NCBI GenBank assembly: GCA_040954595.2
Contig: CM082580.2
Location: forward strand, 13,640,001 to 13,704,000
Reading direction: 5' to 3'
DNA: 64,000 nucleotides
Source of the DNA: Balanoglossus misakiensis
Taxonomy: Eukaryota; Hemichordata
A program made the translations under genes and the position numbers. The notes under the pieces were generated by a model. That model had not been told where the DNA came from. It did not search any database and saw only the letters and a program-made list of their open reading frames with translations. Below are positions 11,142 to 22,100 of this stretch, in pieces (positions within the stretch are counted from its first letter, which is position 1; every line of letters starts with the position of its first letter).

Positions 11142-14100
11142 ATGTTTTCATCCCTTACGAACGCATTTTACAAAATCAAGAGGTTGGTAATAGGCGAAAA
11201 TTTCGAGAACAACCGCACAAAATCACTAAAACGATCACGGAACGGAGACAGCGACGCCGACAGGTAAGCGAGCATGATAATGGTTCCTTCTGTCCTTCAG
11301 TCTTTGGGTGCTTCTGGTATGGCCTGGACGCAAGTCCTCACCAGCCAATCAAACTTTTTCTCTGGGAATGTGTGAATATTTGTATTAAAACAGTGAAGCT
11401 CGCTGCGTCGCTGGGAATGCCTTTGTGTCCGTGGAAAGAAAGCGGCGTTGATAGCACTTCCGGTAGGAACTCGTGACCCCATGACCTTCCGCCTCGCTCC
11501 AGAGTGAGCACTGGCCGCACGGATACAGTAGAAAGGCGGTCGGTGTTCATATCGCTCCGCTACCCCTAAAAATTCTGCTACGATGACTAGCCGGTTTGAA
11601 TTCCTTGTGCCAATGAAAGAAAAGTATGTCCCTGTAAACGTAATTTAATTGTAGCCGTGAATGATAACGTACATGCTTCTCCTGTCGTCGATATGACATT
11701 GACAATGCAATGTCAACTTCCAGTGTTCACTGCGCATCTCCTGCAGCCGTACATTGTGTCGTCCGTCAATGGCACACAGCTCAATTGCGCAAATGCAGCA
11801 AGTTAACACTGTTTACTTTATATAAACATTGGGTTGACACCTTTCTGTCCATGCAACTGAGTTTTGAAACATAGACTGTCTAATTCTTTTAATATGTGAA
11901 GATAGGTTGGTCCTTTGCTTGAGTCCTCTTGACTCTAGTACTCCTGATACTATAACAATGTCTGGCTTGATCATAACAACATGTTCATGTTTTTCCCCTC
12001 TTTATTAGTGATATAGAAATTCTTACCGAGCATATTGTGCCGACCAAGAAACACAAGTCAAGTGATGGCTCAGCTAAATACATAGGTAAGCCTTTTCGTC
12101 TGAACTCCTTCATGTTAGTAGTGTTCTCCTAGAGAGGGGTGACCTCACAGTTTGTAAAACACGTGGTTACATTATAGCACCTGGTCAACTAAATGGCAAA
12201 ACATTTGTATCTTCCTTTCTCTTTTACTCAGCTTTGAGAAGCAATGATAATCACATGGAAGGAAATGGTAGAACAAAACTGTATGGGAAATCGAAACGTG
12301 AGGTGACCAGACCATCCACTGCAGCAGGTATGTCTTCTTATATAGCTTTGTCTTTCTGTGTTGATGTTTAAAATGAGTGTGTTTGCCATTGGTGAAACGG
12401 TCGTTCCCACACTGGCAGAATTTATCAATTTTACGTCTAAAGAAAAAGAAAAGATTAACAATATTTGCCTGTGTGGGCGCTGTTCTTGACTCCCTTTTGA
12501 CCGAAAATGAGTGTTAATTTATTATTTTATGATTTTGTAACAACTCCTAATTTTTTCCTGTAGGACTTGATGGATCATATTTGAAATCAGCAACTCTACC
12601 AAACAGTAGCAATAATCACAGGAAGGAGAAGCTGAAAGTTAAGGAAACACAAGCACAGAAAGATGGCAGAGATGTTACCAGTCACAGGACACAGAGAAAG
12701 AGCAATCTTGGGTAAGCAGAAGAGCTGAAAGAAAATATTGACCTTAGATTATATCCAGCTGAGATTCTGCTGCCTATTTCATTCATCTGTCTTTCTGTCC
12801 ATACTTATTTTGCTCCCAATCTTTCTTCCAGCTCAACGACGCATACAACAAGAAATCCTGACACCAGTGGGTTCTATCCAACTTTCCACAGACTGCCTGA
12901 CAAATCAGTGGGCGGTAAAATATTTAGTGGTAACCTAACACATCGTGTACACAGACAGTCACCAACACTGTCGTACATCAGACCTCGGCAGTATACTGTA
13001 CAAGAGGTAAGGTTCTGTGTGTATATTTTTTCTTGTACGTGTAGTTTATAAGTCTAATTCATGAGTGTTGATTTGTGAGTGTCCCTTCTGAAATCAAGCT
13101 CTCGACCGCTTTTTATTTCAGAGTGTGCGCTTAGAAGAGAAGGCTATCTACCAAAGTTTGCTGCAACAGTTTACAAGCATACCCTGTAATTCTCTGTACA
13201 GTCTCAGTCAGCCATCACCAACTCAAACCTCACCATACGGGGACAAAAGGTATGTGGCTGGTTTAGTTTGGATATGTGTATGTACATGTTAAAAGCGAGT
13301 GTTGTAAAAACAAGAGACATTATTGGTCAGATGTTTTCCAGGACAGGTAGAGCATTACATAGATCTATTCACAGCTTGATCTTCCGTATTCATTCCTGTG
13401 GCTGAATTTACACATCAGTTCGCACCAGAGTCCTAACTAATCCACACAATTTACAAATCAAGTGTTTTCATTTTCATGTGTGGCAGCAATGAGACAGAAC
13501 TGGGCAGTTATGTAGCCCCACCTACCCCACCAATCAGAGAGAAAGACACAGTTCCTGTGAGGTTCAAAGTTAAACCAAAGGTCGCAGAACCCAGAGAGGG
13601 TCAATCAGAGAGACATGATCTGTCAGTTGGTTTGCTCACTCCGGCCCCTGTTAATGAGAGGTCAGTTCATCCTAGAGTGGACATACCACCACAGCCAGGT
13701 GAGTTACTGCAATTCTGTCGTTGCTAAGAAATTTATGTTTGGAAAATGTACTTTGATTCAAAGCTGCCATGATGAATAGCGCCACCATGAGGTGTAATGT
13801 GACCATTCTTCTTTTTTACCGGCCGCAACATGATTGATTGAATTTTATTACAAGCTGTATTATTCAACACAATTCTAATCTCTTCAGATTTCCAAAATGA
13901 CAGTCCTTCAATTACCAAGGTCAGACTCCCAGACTCAGTCGTCCAGCGTTCCACACTATCCGCAAGGAAGAAGACACCTCAGTCTGTATACAGCTCGGAA
14001 GATTGGGTAAAACAACTGTAAGTGTCAAACTGAAAGATTTAATTATCTGCAAGACTGGATTTCCCTTAGTGCTGGGAGTTCCAATAATTGCTGTAGAATT

Positions 14101-16965
14101 TAAGCCTCTTTTACCTCAAGTTGTCGTTATGTTAAACTTTCACCTAGGGATTTTCAGTGATTTTCATTCATGTTTTGAATGATTAAATCAAATAACCTCT
14201 GGTGCATTTTCCCTTCAACAGAAAAGCCAAATATGATTCTGCAGCCAGAGAAAGAATCAGGCAAATTGAAGAACTTGAAATCAAACTAAAAATTTGTGAA
14301 GAGAGGGTAAGTTTAGTCAACATCTGAACCAGTGTGATTGTACATCTGTGAAATTGATGATTGATATTCTTTGTACTGGTCTTTTTTGTCTGTAAATATG
14401 AAGAAAAATGTGAAACCTACGTTTGCTTTGTGTTTAATTTTTGTGTGTTTTGTTTAACAGCGCCACAAGAATGAAGCCAGGCTTGAAGAACAGGTAAGAC
14501 TTTTAAAAATCATGTTTTATTCATAGCTTTCTCAAAGTTCAATATGTACTGCCTACATGGATTGCCAAGAGTTTACTGTTATATTTTTTTAAAGTTCACC
14601 CTGAAATTTTTTGTGTTCTGTTTTCTGCCAGATCCGGGAACGCATGCGGATTTCTGAGAAGGAGCCGGCAGTCATCGAGGATGTCACAGTCACAGAGGAA
14701 GAATTTGAACGGCTGCCGGAACTTACAGAGGAAATGGAAAATGAGATTGATGCAGCATTTGTGCGCAATCCAGAACAAGAAGTTTTATCGGAAGGTTTTA
14801 GGTTGTCAGTTACAAGAGCTGATATACATACGTTACATGGACTGAACTGGCTTAATGACGAGGTAAGTTCAATTTTCTGTCTGCGACTGCAAGCTACAAG
14901 TGATATTGCGCAGCCAAATCATTGTGATTGCGTTTGGAAGAGCACATTCTGTCAGATAGATCTATCAAAATGGAAAGGCAACTTAAATTCTTTAACTTTG
15001 GTTCTGGCGTAATGTATTGATATAACACTCTTTTCCAATTTTCAAGAACAGTAACTGTAAATTTGTACCCCAGTACTAACGGACACGTTCTTCACAATGC
15101 TCTGTCCACACAGGTTATCAATTTCTACATGAATTTACTCATGGACAGGGGACAAAAACAGGTGGGATACTACCGTAGTTTGCCGGGTAAGAGCCCCTGC
15201 TCGGACAAACGCCCCCCCCTGGTTTTAGGGCCCATTTGTAGATCGAGGCCATATCCGGTCTAAAGCCCCCCCCCCCCCCCCCCCCCCCCCCCGGCCGAAT
15301 ATCCATTAAATTCTTGGAAATTTAATAAAGTGCAATGCAAAAAAGGCGGATTTTCATCCCCAAAGTCACTAAAAGTGAAAAAAAAAATGTATGATGATTT
15401 ACTTTCGCGCTGATTATCGTACCCACCGCGGCCGACTGGCCACGCTGAGTTATATATAGCCGCTCTAGAAAACATGACCTCAGACAGGTCCCTCGGGACC
15501 GTGCCTCGAATTCAACGATCACGTAGATGGACGCGCTGCCGCGTGTGAGGTCACCGGGGAGCTTTCCAAAGCGGCCGCGTGGAGCTGCTTCAGTCCGTCC
15601 TCGACGCGAAACACCCAACATTGGAAGATCCCGACTTGGACTCGGAGAATGAACCACTCAAAAATTTGCATAAAAGTCGAGGTGGCCATCCCTCATTTGC
15701 ATAAATCTCGAGGCCATATCCGGGCTAAAGCCCCCCCCTGTTTTTTCGCTAATCTGTTGGCCCAGCACCCGGGGCTCTTACCCGGCAAACTACGGTACAT
15801 TAACCTGAAACTATTCTGTCACTGTTGGCACATTTCTGAATAAATAGCTGTGTTCTGTTTGCAAACTACAGGATGCCATTACTCTGATGTTTCTGAACGA
15901 ATTACTGTTGATTGTTTTTTCAAGGACAGTCCCTATACATCATTAATGATGATGTCTTTTAAAAATGTTTGTATCAATTTTATTTTCACCAGGGAAATTT
16001 GAAAGTCCATGCCTTCAACACATTTTTCTATCCAAAACTAATAAAAGATGGTTATACTTCCCTGCGTCGCTGGACGCGGAAAGTTGATGTCTTTTCTATG
16101 GATTTAGTGGCTGTTCCCATCCATCTTGGAATGCATTGGTGTTTAGCTGTAAGTCTGATTTCTTCTTGTCTACTTTTGTTTTGCCTGTGATGAAACAAAT
16201 CTGTGAGATGAGCTGTTTGGTTTGTATAGCTATTCACTTTGGTTTTGTCCTGTTTTATTTTTATTTACAGGTTATCGATTTCCGTCACAAAACAATAACT
16301 TATTATGATTCCATGGGAGGAAGTAATCACAAGTGTCTGAACGCTCTCAGGTAAAACAAAAATTACAGACAGGTCAAATCTTCTGGACAAAACCCTGCTG
16401 ACAGCATGTCTAACTCTGCATTACCACAGACAAGGATCAGTCTATACTGATACAGTCAAACTGTACCATCTTCTTATCTCTATGTATTTAGAGAGACCCA
16501 CATTTAAAATAAATATTCAATGTCTTTCATCTGACAGGGAATACCTACGTTCAGAACACAAAGACAAGAAGAAGAGCGAATACGACTTATCAGGCTGGAA
16601 TTTCGAATGCGCCAAAGACATTCCACAACAAATGAACGGAAGTGACTGTGGCATGTTTGCTTGTAAATACGCAGAGTACATCGCCAGAGATGCTAATTTA
16701 ACTTTCTCACAGGTAAGGGACGTTCTGATCAAGAGTTGTACACTGCAGGGTTCAGAGTTGCTAAACTAGACCTTTTTACAGTTATTCCCAGGATGCACTG
16801 CTGTATGCTAATTTGTCTGAAAATACACCCCTAGTTTACTGATTATAAACAAGGAACATATCATGATGCTTTATTAAAATCCTTTCCTTGTTTGTCTTCC
16901 AGGATGACATGCCGTACTTCCGACGTCGGATGGTCTGGGAAATACTCCACAAGCAGTTGCTGTAA
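11142..16965 (+). CDS. SENP1/SENP2-like: SENP1/2-like SUMO-specific protease, 16 exons, complete
   Basis: Exons: 11142-11263, 12009-12085, 12232-12327, 12564-12711, 12832-13006, 13122-13249, 13487-13698, 13888-14017, 14222-14306, 14461-14493, 14632-14862, 15114-15161, 15993-16148, 16271-16350, 16538-16712 and 16903-16965. Phases join to 652 residues, close to human SENP1 (644). The N-terminal 400 residues are low-complexity and basic, with a nuclear-signal-like KSLKRSR in exon 1 and a helical patch ([14 protein letters not shown]) matching SENP1's EEEREIYRQLLQM. A charged coiled-coil precedes the C48 protease domain (about 425-652). Visible are [18 protein letters not shown], His543 (HLGMHWCLA), Asp560 (YYDSMGG), Gln605 and catalytic Cys611 ([12 protein letters not shown]). 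The end WEILHKQLL is typical of the family. The enzyme matures SUMO precursors and removes SUMO from nuclear proteins. The start is the first in-frame ATG in exon 1. SENP1 and SENP2 cannot be separated here; a pre-duplication ortholog is likely. Confidence 0.93.
15171..15797. mobile_element. 627-bp non-autonomous DNA transposon (MITE-like) in a SENP intron
   Basis: The ends are perfect 27-bp terminal inverted repeats (15171-15197 and 15771-15797), beginning TACCGTAGTTTGCCGGG. If the outer TA on each side is the target duplication, the element is TA-flanked like Tc1/mariner-type elements. No longer duplication is visible. There is no transposase frame. Inside are C-rich runs and a direct repeat of about 29 bp (CGAGGCCATATCCGG then TCTAAAG or GCTAAAG plus Cs) at about 15244-15272 and 15709-15737. 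It sits between the exons ending 15161 and starting 15993, only 9 bases from the donor, yet leaves the splice sites intact. The superfamily is not certain. Confidence 0.8.
15266..15292. repeat. C27 homopolymer inside the MITE
   Basis: There are twenty-seven consecutive cytosines after TAAAG. The other copy of the internal direct repeat has only a short C run at the same place, so the tract expanded after the repeat arose. The exact length may be a sequencing estimate. Confidence 0.85.
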
Positions 16966-17199
16966 CCGCACCGAGAGAACAGAGATAGGACTTTATTTAT
17001 ATATAGACTTTAGTAATTTCACATAATGTGTATCTTTTTTTCACCCTCTCTGAAATTTCTTTATGTGACGAATTAATTATTCTCTGACTGCTTCTTCTGT
17101 GTGTTTGTATGTTGTTTCTTGATAAACAGTTCCTTGTACAGACAAAAGGTCTATCGTTTATATCTGTAGAAATGCCCACATCAACAAACATGGGCCTTT

Positions 17200-17205
17200 A
17201 ATAAA
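17200..17205 (+). terminator. Proximal poly(A) signal for SENP
   Basis: AATAAA lies 235 bases after the SENP stop, in an A/T-rich context. Confidence 0.5.
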
Positions 17206-18535
17206 TATTTTGCACAGGCTATTTTCCATGCATTGAAATGTCATACTGTTGCTGCATATATCAGTTGTATACACTTTTTAGTGTGCGACAGTTCTGTTTT
17301 TGTAAATATACATGCTTATCTAGTATTGTATGTCATTCTTAATTTGTCATATGTTGCTGTTTGGGGGTTACAATGATTGCAATATTTTGTGAGTGACTCC
17401 TGGATGGTTGGATGGGGTTTGAATCAACATTGGATTGTTATGAGAAAAGATTTGGTGTTGTCATGCACTGTGGCAAAGGAGCGTGAGAACATGTAAACTT
17501 TCATCAGCTCATCCAAATCGGGTAGAGCATGATGATTTTAATAGCAGAAGCTTGTAACATGCAAAATCATTTAATTACCTTTCTGAGCAAGTCTTGTCTA
17601 CTTAAAGGAACAAATTATCAAAGCCGCAATGACAGAATTTTTCTGCACAAATGTACAGGAAATAACTGCCCTCTGGAATGATTTTTCTCGCATCTATATT
17701 CAACTGCAGAGTAAATTTGAACTTTGAAAATTCTTTATTGTAACTTACAAATATATTTTGTGTTGTTGCTTTTGTTATTTTTTTTCACTGCCAATGTTAA
17801 AATGTTGTGTACATTAACATATCTATATTTGTAATTTTGAAATTTTATTTTCATGGAATTTAGTGCCATTGATGGATTAAGAACAAATGACAATATAGCA
17901 ATATCACAGTGTGTAAAGAGGCAACTGAGTCATTGATTTAAATTTATGTTGTCCAAATATTTTGCTACCTCTCAATCAACATTTCCTCATCAACTGAAAG
18001 CTACTACTTAGTTATATGCTTTGGAAATCTTTCACTTTTAAAATCTTGTTTCATAAGTTTTCTAATTTCGACACCAGATTTAAAATTCAACTTCTGTCAG
18101 AAAAAAGCATCACTACTTCGGTGTTTCTGATAGCTGTCTTATTGTCATGTTTTATCACAAGTCTAATAGGGAATTGTTTTCAGTTTTTGAGATAAACAAA
18201 GAATGTACAGACAATTTCAAGTTCAATGTTCCCTCAATAAGTCACACAAATAATTAGGACAGTTTATCTCCACATCAGTGAAAGTAAATTTTTCGTTTTT
18301 GACTAAGACTGGGAAAATATTTATCTATTCGTTAGGTGCCACTGTGACATGAGTTGTACATAATCTTGGTAACTGCATCTTATAGTGAATTTGTTTGAAG
18401 TACAGCGCTTAGTCTATGAAACACATCACTCAGTCAATTTGTTCAACAACAGTTTAATTTCTAAAGAAAATGTCCATTATTTAAATCCCTTGGCAATTAT
18501 ATAGTACTGTTTTGTAAAATTTAATATTTGTATAA

Positions 18536-18541
18536 AATAAA
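18536..18541 (+). terminator. Distal poly(A) signal candidate for SENP
   Basis: AATAAA occurs 1.57 kb after the SENP stop and about 310 bases from the integrin stop on the opposite strand. Use of this site would give a long SENP 3' untranslated region that nearly meets the integrin coding end. Confidence 0.35.
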
Positions 18542-18848
18542 GTATTATAAGATACATTGTATACTGTGATTACAATTTTTTTCCCCATATCATAAACATC
18601 ATATTCTGTCCACATATTGCTTAATTAAGTAATTGATATAAATACAACAATAATGAAAATAAAAACAAGTTTTTGCACTTTCTGCCCATTAATCCAAGAC
18701 TTGTTAAGTAAAATATTTTTGGCAAAATTCTGAAACGACAATGAGGAAAATTTAAGAATTCAACTCTGATGCATAAAGTTCTCACAAAGAGGCAGCTCAA
18801 CACTGGCGGGAATTTCCTCTGCTGCTGTCTCCTGTACTTCCATCACTG

Positions 18849-19154
18849 TCAGAAGAAGGGCTCATTTCTGTCGTCATCACTGGTGTCATCGTTCATGTAC
18901 ATGGCACCATTATTGTCCACTACACTGCTGGGATTCTCGCAAGGAATCGTCCAATTACTGAGACCCTCTTCCTTGCTGGTGCTTAGCAACTTTTCCAGTT
19001 CCTCTTTTTCCCTCCGCCGGAAAAATCCCAGCTTCCAGAGAATGACGACGGAGATGGCAAGTGCCAGGAATCCAACGCAGGCACTGAGTGCAATCACCCA
19101 TGGCTCCACTGGACTGCTGTCTTCACTCGTCATTCCAGACACTTGGGTGATCAC
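18849..19154 (-). other. Last integrin exon: membrane span and cytoplasmic tail
   Basis: This exon encodes the juxtamembrane stalk (VITQVSGMTSEDSS), one hydrophobic span, then GFFRRREKEELEKLLS and an acidic tail (NDDTSDDDRNEPFF). The GFFRR variant of the conserved GFFKR motif is intact. Confidence 0.9.
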
Positions 19155-22100
19155 CTGCAATTATTAGAATATCAAGGAGAAATCAGACTTCAATGTGTCG
19201 GGGACAGATTGTCAGAGATTGTCAGATGCAGACGGTCAGTTGTCTTTTTATATATGTGAGTATGTCTTTTTCTTCTTCAAATAATCATGTAAATTTTAAT
19301 AAGCACTTACGTATTTTGTAAATGCAATAATGGGCTCCGATACCAGGCAGTAGTTTAGTACTGTACAGCCAATCATGTTTCATATTTTTGATCAATGGAA
19401 GGTTTTGTTTCAAACTTCTTTTTCCCAAGCACAGAAGACTTGGCTGACTCCCAGGGTGAATCAGTACAACATACCTGAACGTAGTCGGGTTTGTCGGCTG
19501 TCGGTTGAACAAAGCGACCAGAAGGATTCTCCACAGTCACCACGGCAGATGAAGTAATTTCCACGACGTCATCAACAAATTTCTGGTCAAAAGATAAGAA
19601 ACTCCAGTCAATTATACGACAAGATATGGATCAACACACAATTATGCCAAAGAAGGTACCGGTAAGATGGATTTAAAATATTTGACTGCTGTATATGACT
19701 TAACTGTAAAAGTGTGCTTGTTATTTCAATTATGTCACATCAAGGTGATTGTTACCGGTACATCATTCTATTGGATGAGACTTACGGTCACAGTCGACTG
19801 CTGCAAAACTGCTGTTATTTCAATAAAAGTGCTGCTATCGATGTCCAATGGACCAATATAACAATCCAAACTCACGCATTGCACATGGCTGCAATCCTTC
19901 AAGAAAATGACAGAAAAGATGACACTTTAAACAAACATAAATTTTAAAATACATAGATAGACATACAATGTAAGTGTAGCACTGTTAGGTTAATATTATT
20001 TCATCAAACACAAGTGATATTCTTACCAGAGTCTTTTCTTTGAGAGATGATAACAAAACTGTGTCTGGAACAGATGTCTTGTTGCAAAACTTGTCTGATT
20101 CCTGCTCAAAAAAGATATGCTCTGCTCTGCACATGCCTGTGCCATGTACCTACACGAGGGTTGGTAAATGAAAGGAAATTGAACAAAATTACAGTTGAAT
20201 TAACAGCAGTTATGACACACACATGAAATGTTTACAGGCTTGACAGATAACAACTCCCTCCCTCTCAGTCAGGATGAAGAAGTAATGACAAACCTACCTC
20301 GACTCGTTTGATAAATAACAGATAGTCGCCCTCAAGTGTTTTCCAAGGCCACTCAATTCTTACATGACTGTTGTACGGTATATTGCCACGACCGAGATTA
20401 CGAACCTGGAAGACAAACATTGTGATATGACAAACATATGTATCAATTTGAACTGAACATTTGAATCATCTAAGATATGATTTCTGTTGACTTTTATTTC
20501 TACAATGTATATGTGTGTGTGTCATACTGAAAGGACTTAAACAGTGGGACAACTTACATCAAAGGCATGAGTTAGTCTTGATCCAACATCATGGCATGAC
20601 TGTGACTGATCGCGACTGGCATCTCCAATGACAGGGACAATATGAATCTGTTCTGGAACAGACATCCTGCAAAAAAAAACAAGTACAATGTATGTGTCCA
20701 ACTCCAAGCAACTAGCAAGCAACATCAAGATGATGCAGGCATATTTGAGCTGTGCATGCGGGGTCAATCAGCATTCATTTGTTGCTGTAGTAGGTATACA
20801 TGTAGGTAGACTTTGTGTGTTTGTCTATTTCTTACCCAGCAATAGTTATATCAGCCTCAATATGGATTGGTAAACTCAATGTCACAAAATTATCTGCCGG
20901 AGTTGTGTCATTGCTGGATGTCGTGGCAACCAAGGAAATATCGAGGGTGTCCCAGTCACCTGATATCTGAGACGAGTCCAGTTTGATTTCAAAAACATTC
21001 TGAAAACAGAGAGGAAAGAACAAGTAAGTGATCTATTCATCAGTCCAGTATCTTTATATATGGGGATTAGAAGTTCCAACATTTCTGTTTACCTCAGACC
21101 TGGGTGGCATTGGATTACCCACACTGCATTTGTCTCCACTTGTAACATTACTTGACACAGAGTTATCAGGTTCACACTGCACAACAGCATTCTAGAAATC
21201 ATAACAGATAACAGTAAAGCACTTGGTTAATTTAATGTCACAGTTTAAAAGTTCTTATCTTGTATTTTTTTGCTCTGTAATGCATTCACTTACCAAATTG
21301 TTGTTTTCAACTCTCACAAACATCAACTCCTTTGGATAGCTGATGAAAAGTTGAGCTTGGTGGGCCTCTTCACCGTCATTTCTTACAGAAATTCTGACAA
21401 CAATCTGGTTTAAAACCCCAACTGGTAGAAATGTATATCCTCTGATAAAAGAAAACAATATGACACTATATTTATCATACATTATTTTAACAACTAACCA
21501 GTTAATCAGAAATGGAAAATATAATGTAAACTTTAATGTAGATTCTCTGATACTGAAATATTTTTTCTTCTGAAATGTGCATTTTGTATTTCACTTTACC
21601 TTGGCAGATTAAACTCTGCACTGAGCTGCAAATCAGCAACACATAGTTCATCTTCTCCACAGTTCCGGACAAATGCAACCTGTATATGGACATGAACTTT
21701 ATAATTTCCAAGTACATGTACCAATCACCCCTTTTATCAGTAGAATAATATGTCACACATTCTCTAATATTCTAATATGCATGTGTGTGTGCGTGTATTT
21801 TTCCTTTAACATTTCTCAACAATTTTTAATTGTGTATCAACTTCAAGTACATAAATTTATTTCTCAGAATATTTCATCAGTACTACAACCTACCTCTTGT
21901 TGTACTGTGGTGGGTATATTAACATTGAGCACTGGACAGATATCACTACACACAGTGACTGGGCTGTCTGTGGTCACCAATTCATAGGACAAATGAATTG
22001 GTATTGGAGTCAGATAATCATTGATATTTTTCTGTAGAATCAAAGTCGGAGAATGAAATCAACTGTAAATGGTGGATGAGACCTTGGCCAAGCCCTTGAC

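Larger units (their letters stand above)
14632..16965 (+). other. Exons encoding the C48 (Ulp1) catalytic domain
   Basis: The last six SENP exons hold the conserved protease domain. The catalytic His, Asp and Cys lie in three different exons (15993-16148, 16271-16350, 16538-16712). The His-Asp spacing is 17 residues, as in SENP1. All key residues are intact, so an active enzyme is expected. Confidence 0.9.
16966..18848. other. Convergent 3' region between SENP and integrin genes
   Basis: This 1.9-kb A/T-rich region holds the 3' untranslated regions of two genes that face each other. I see no coding sequence. It contains plausible plus-strand poly(A) signals for SENP and weak ATTAAA candidates on the minus strand (plus TTTAAT at 18453-18458 and 18520-18525) for the integrin. 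The two transcripts may overlap if the distal SENP signal is used. Confidence 0.6.

Noticed and set aside
11297-11550. Minus-strand frames in the first SENP intron.
   Set aside because: Short, overlapping in several frames, without splice partners or known motifs.
18769-19167. 132-codon plus-strand frame over the last integrin exon.
   Set aside because: It is the antisense shadow of a clear integrin transmembrane/tail exon.
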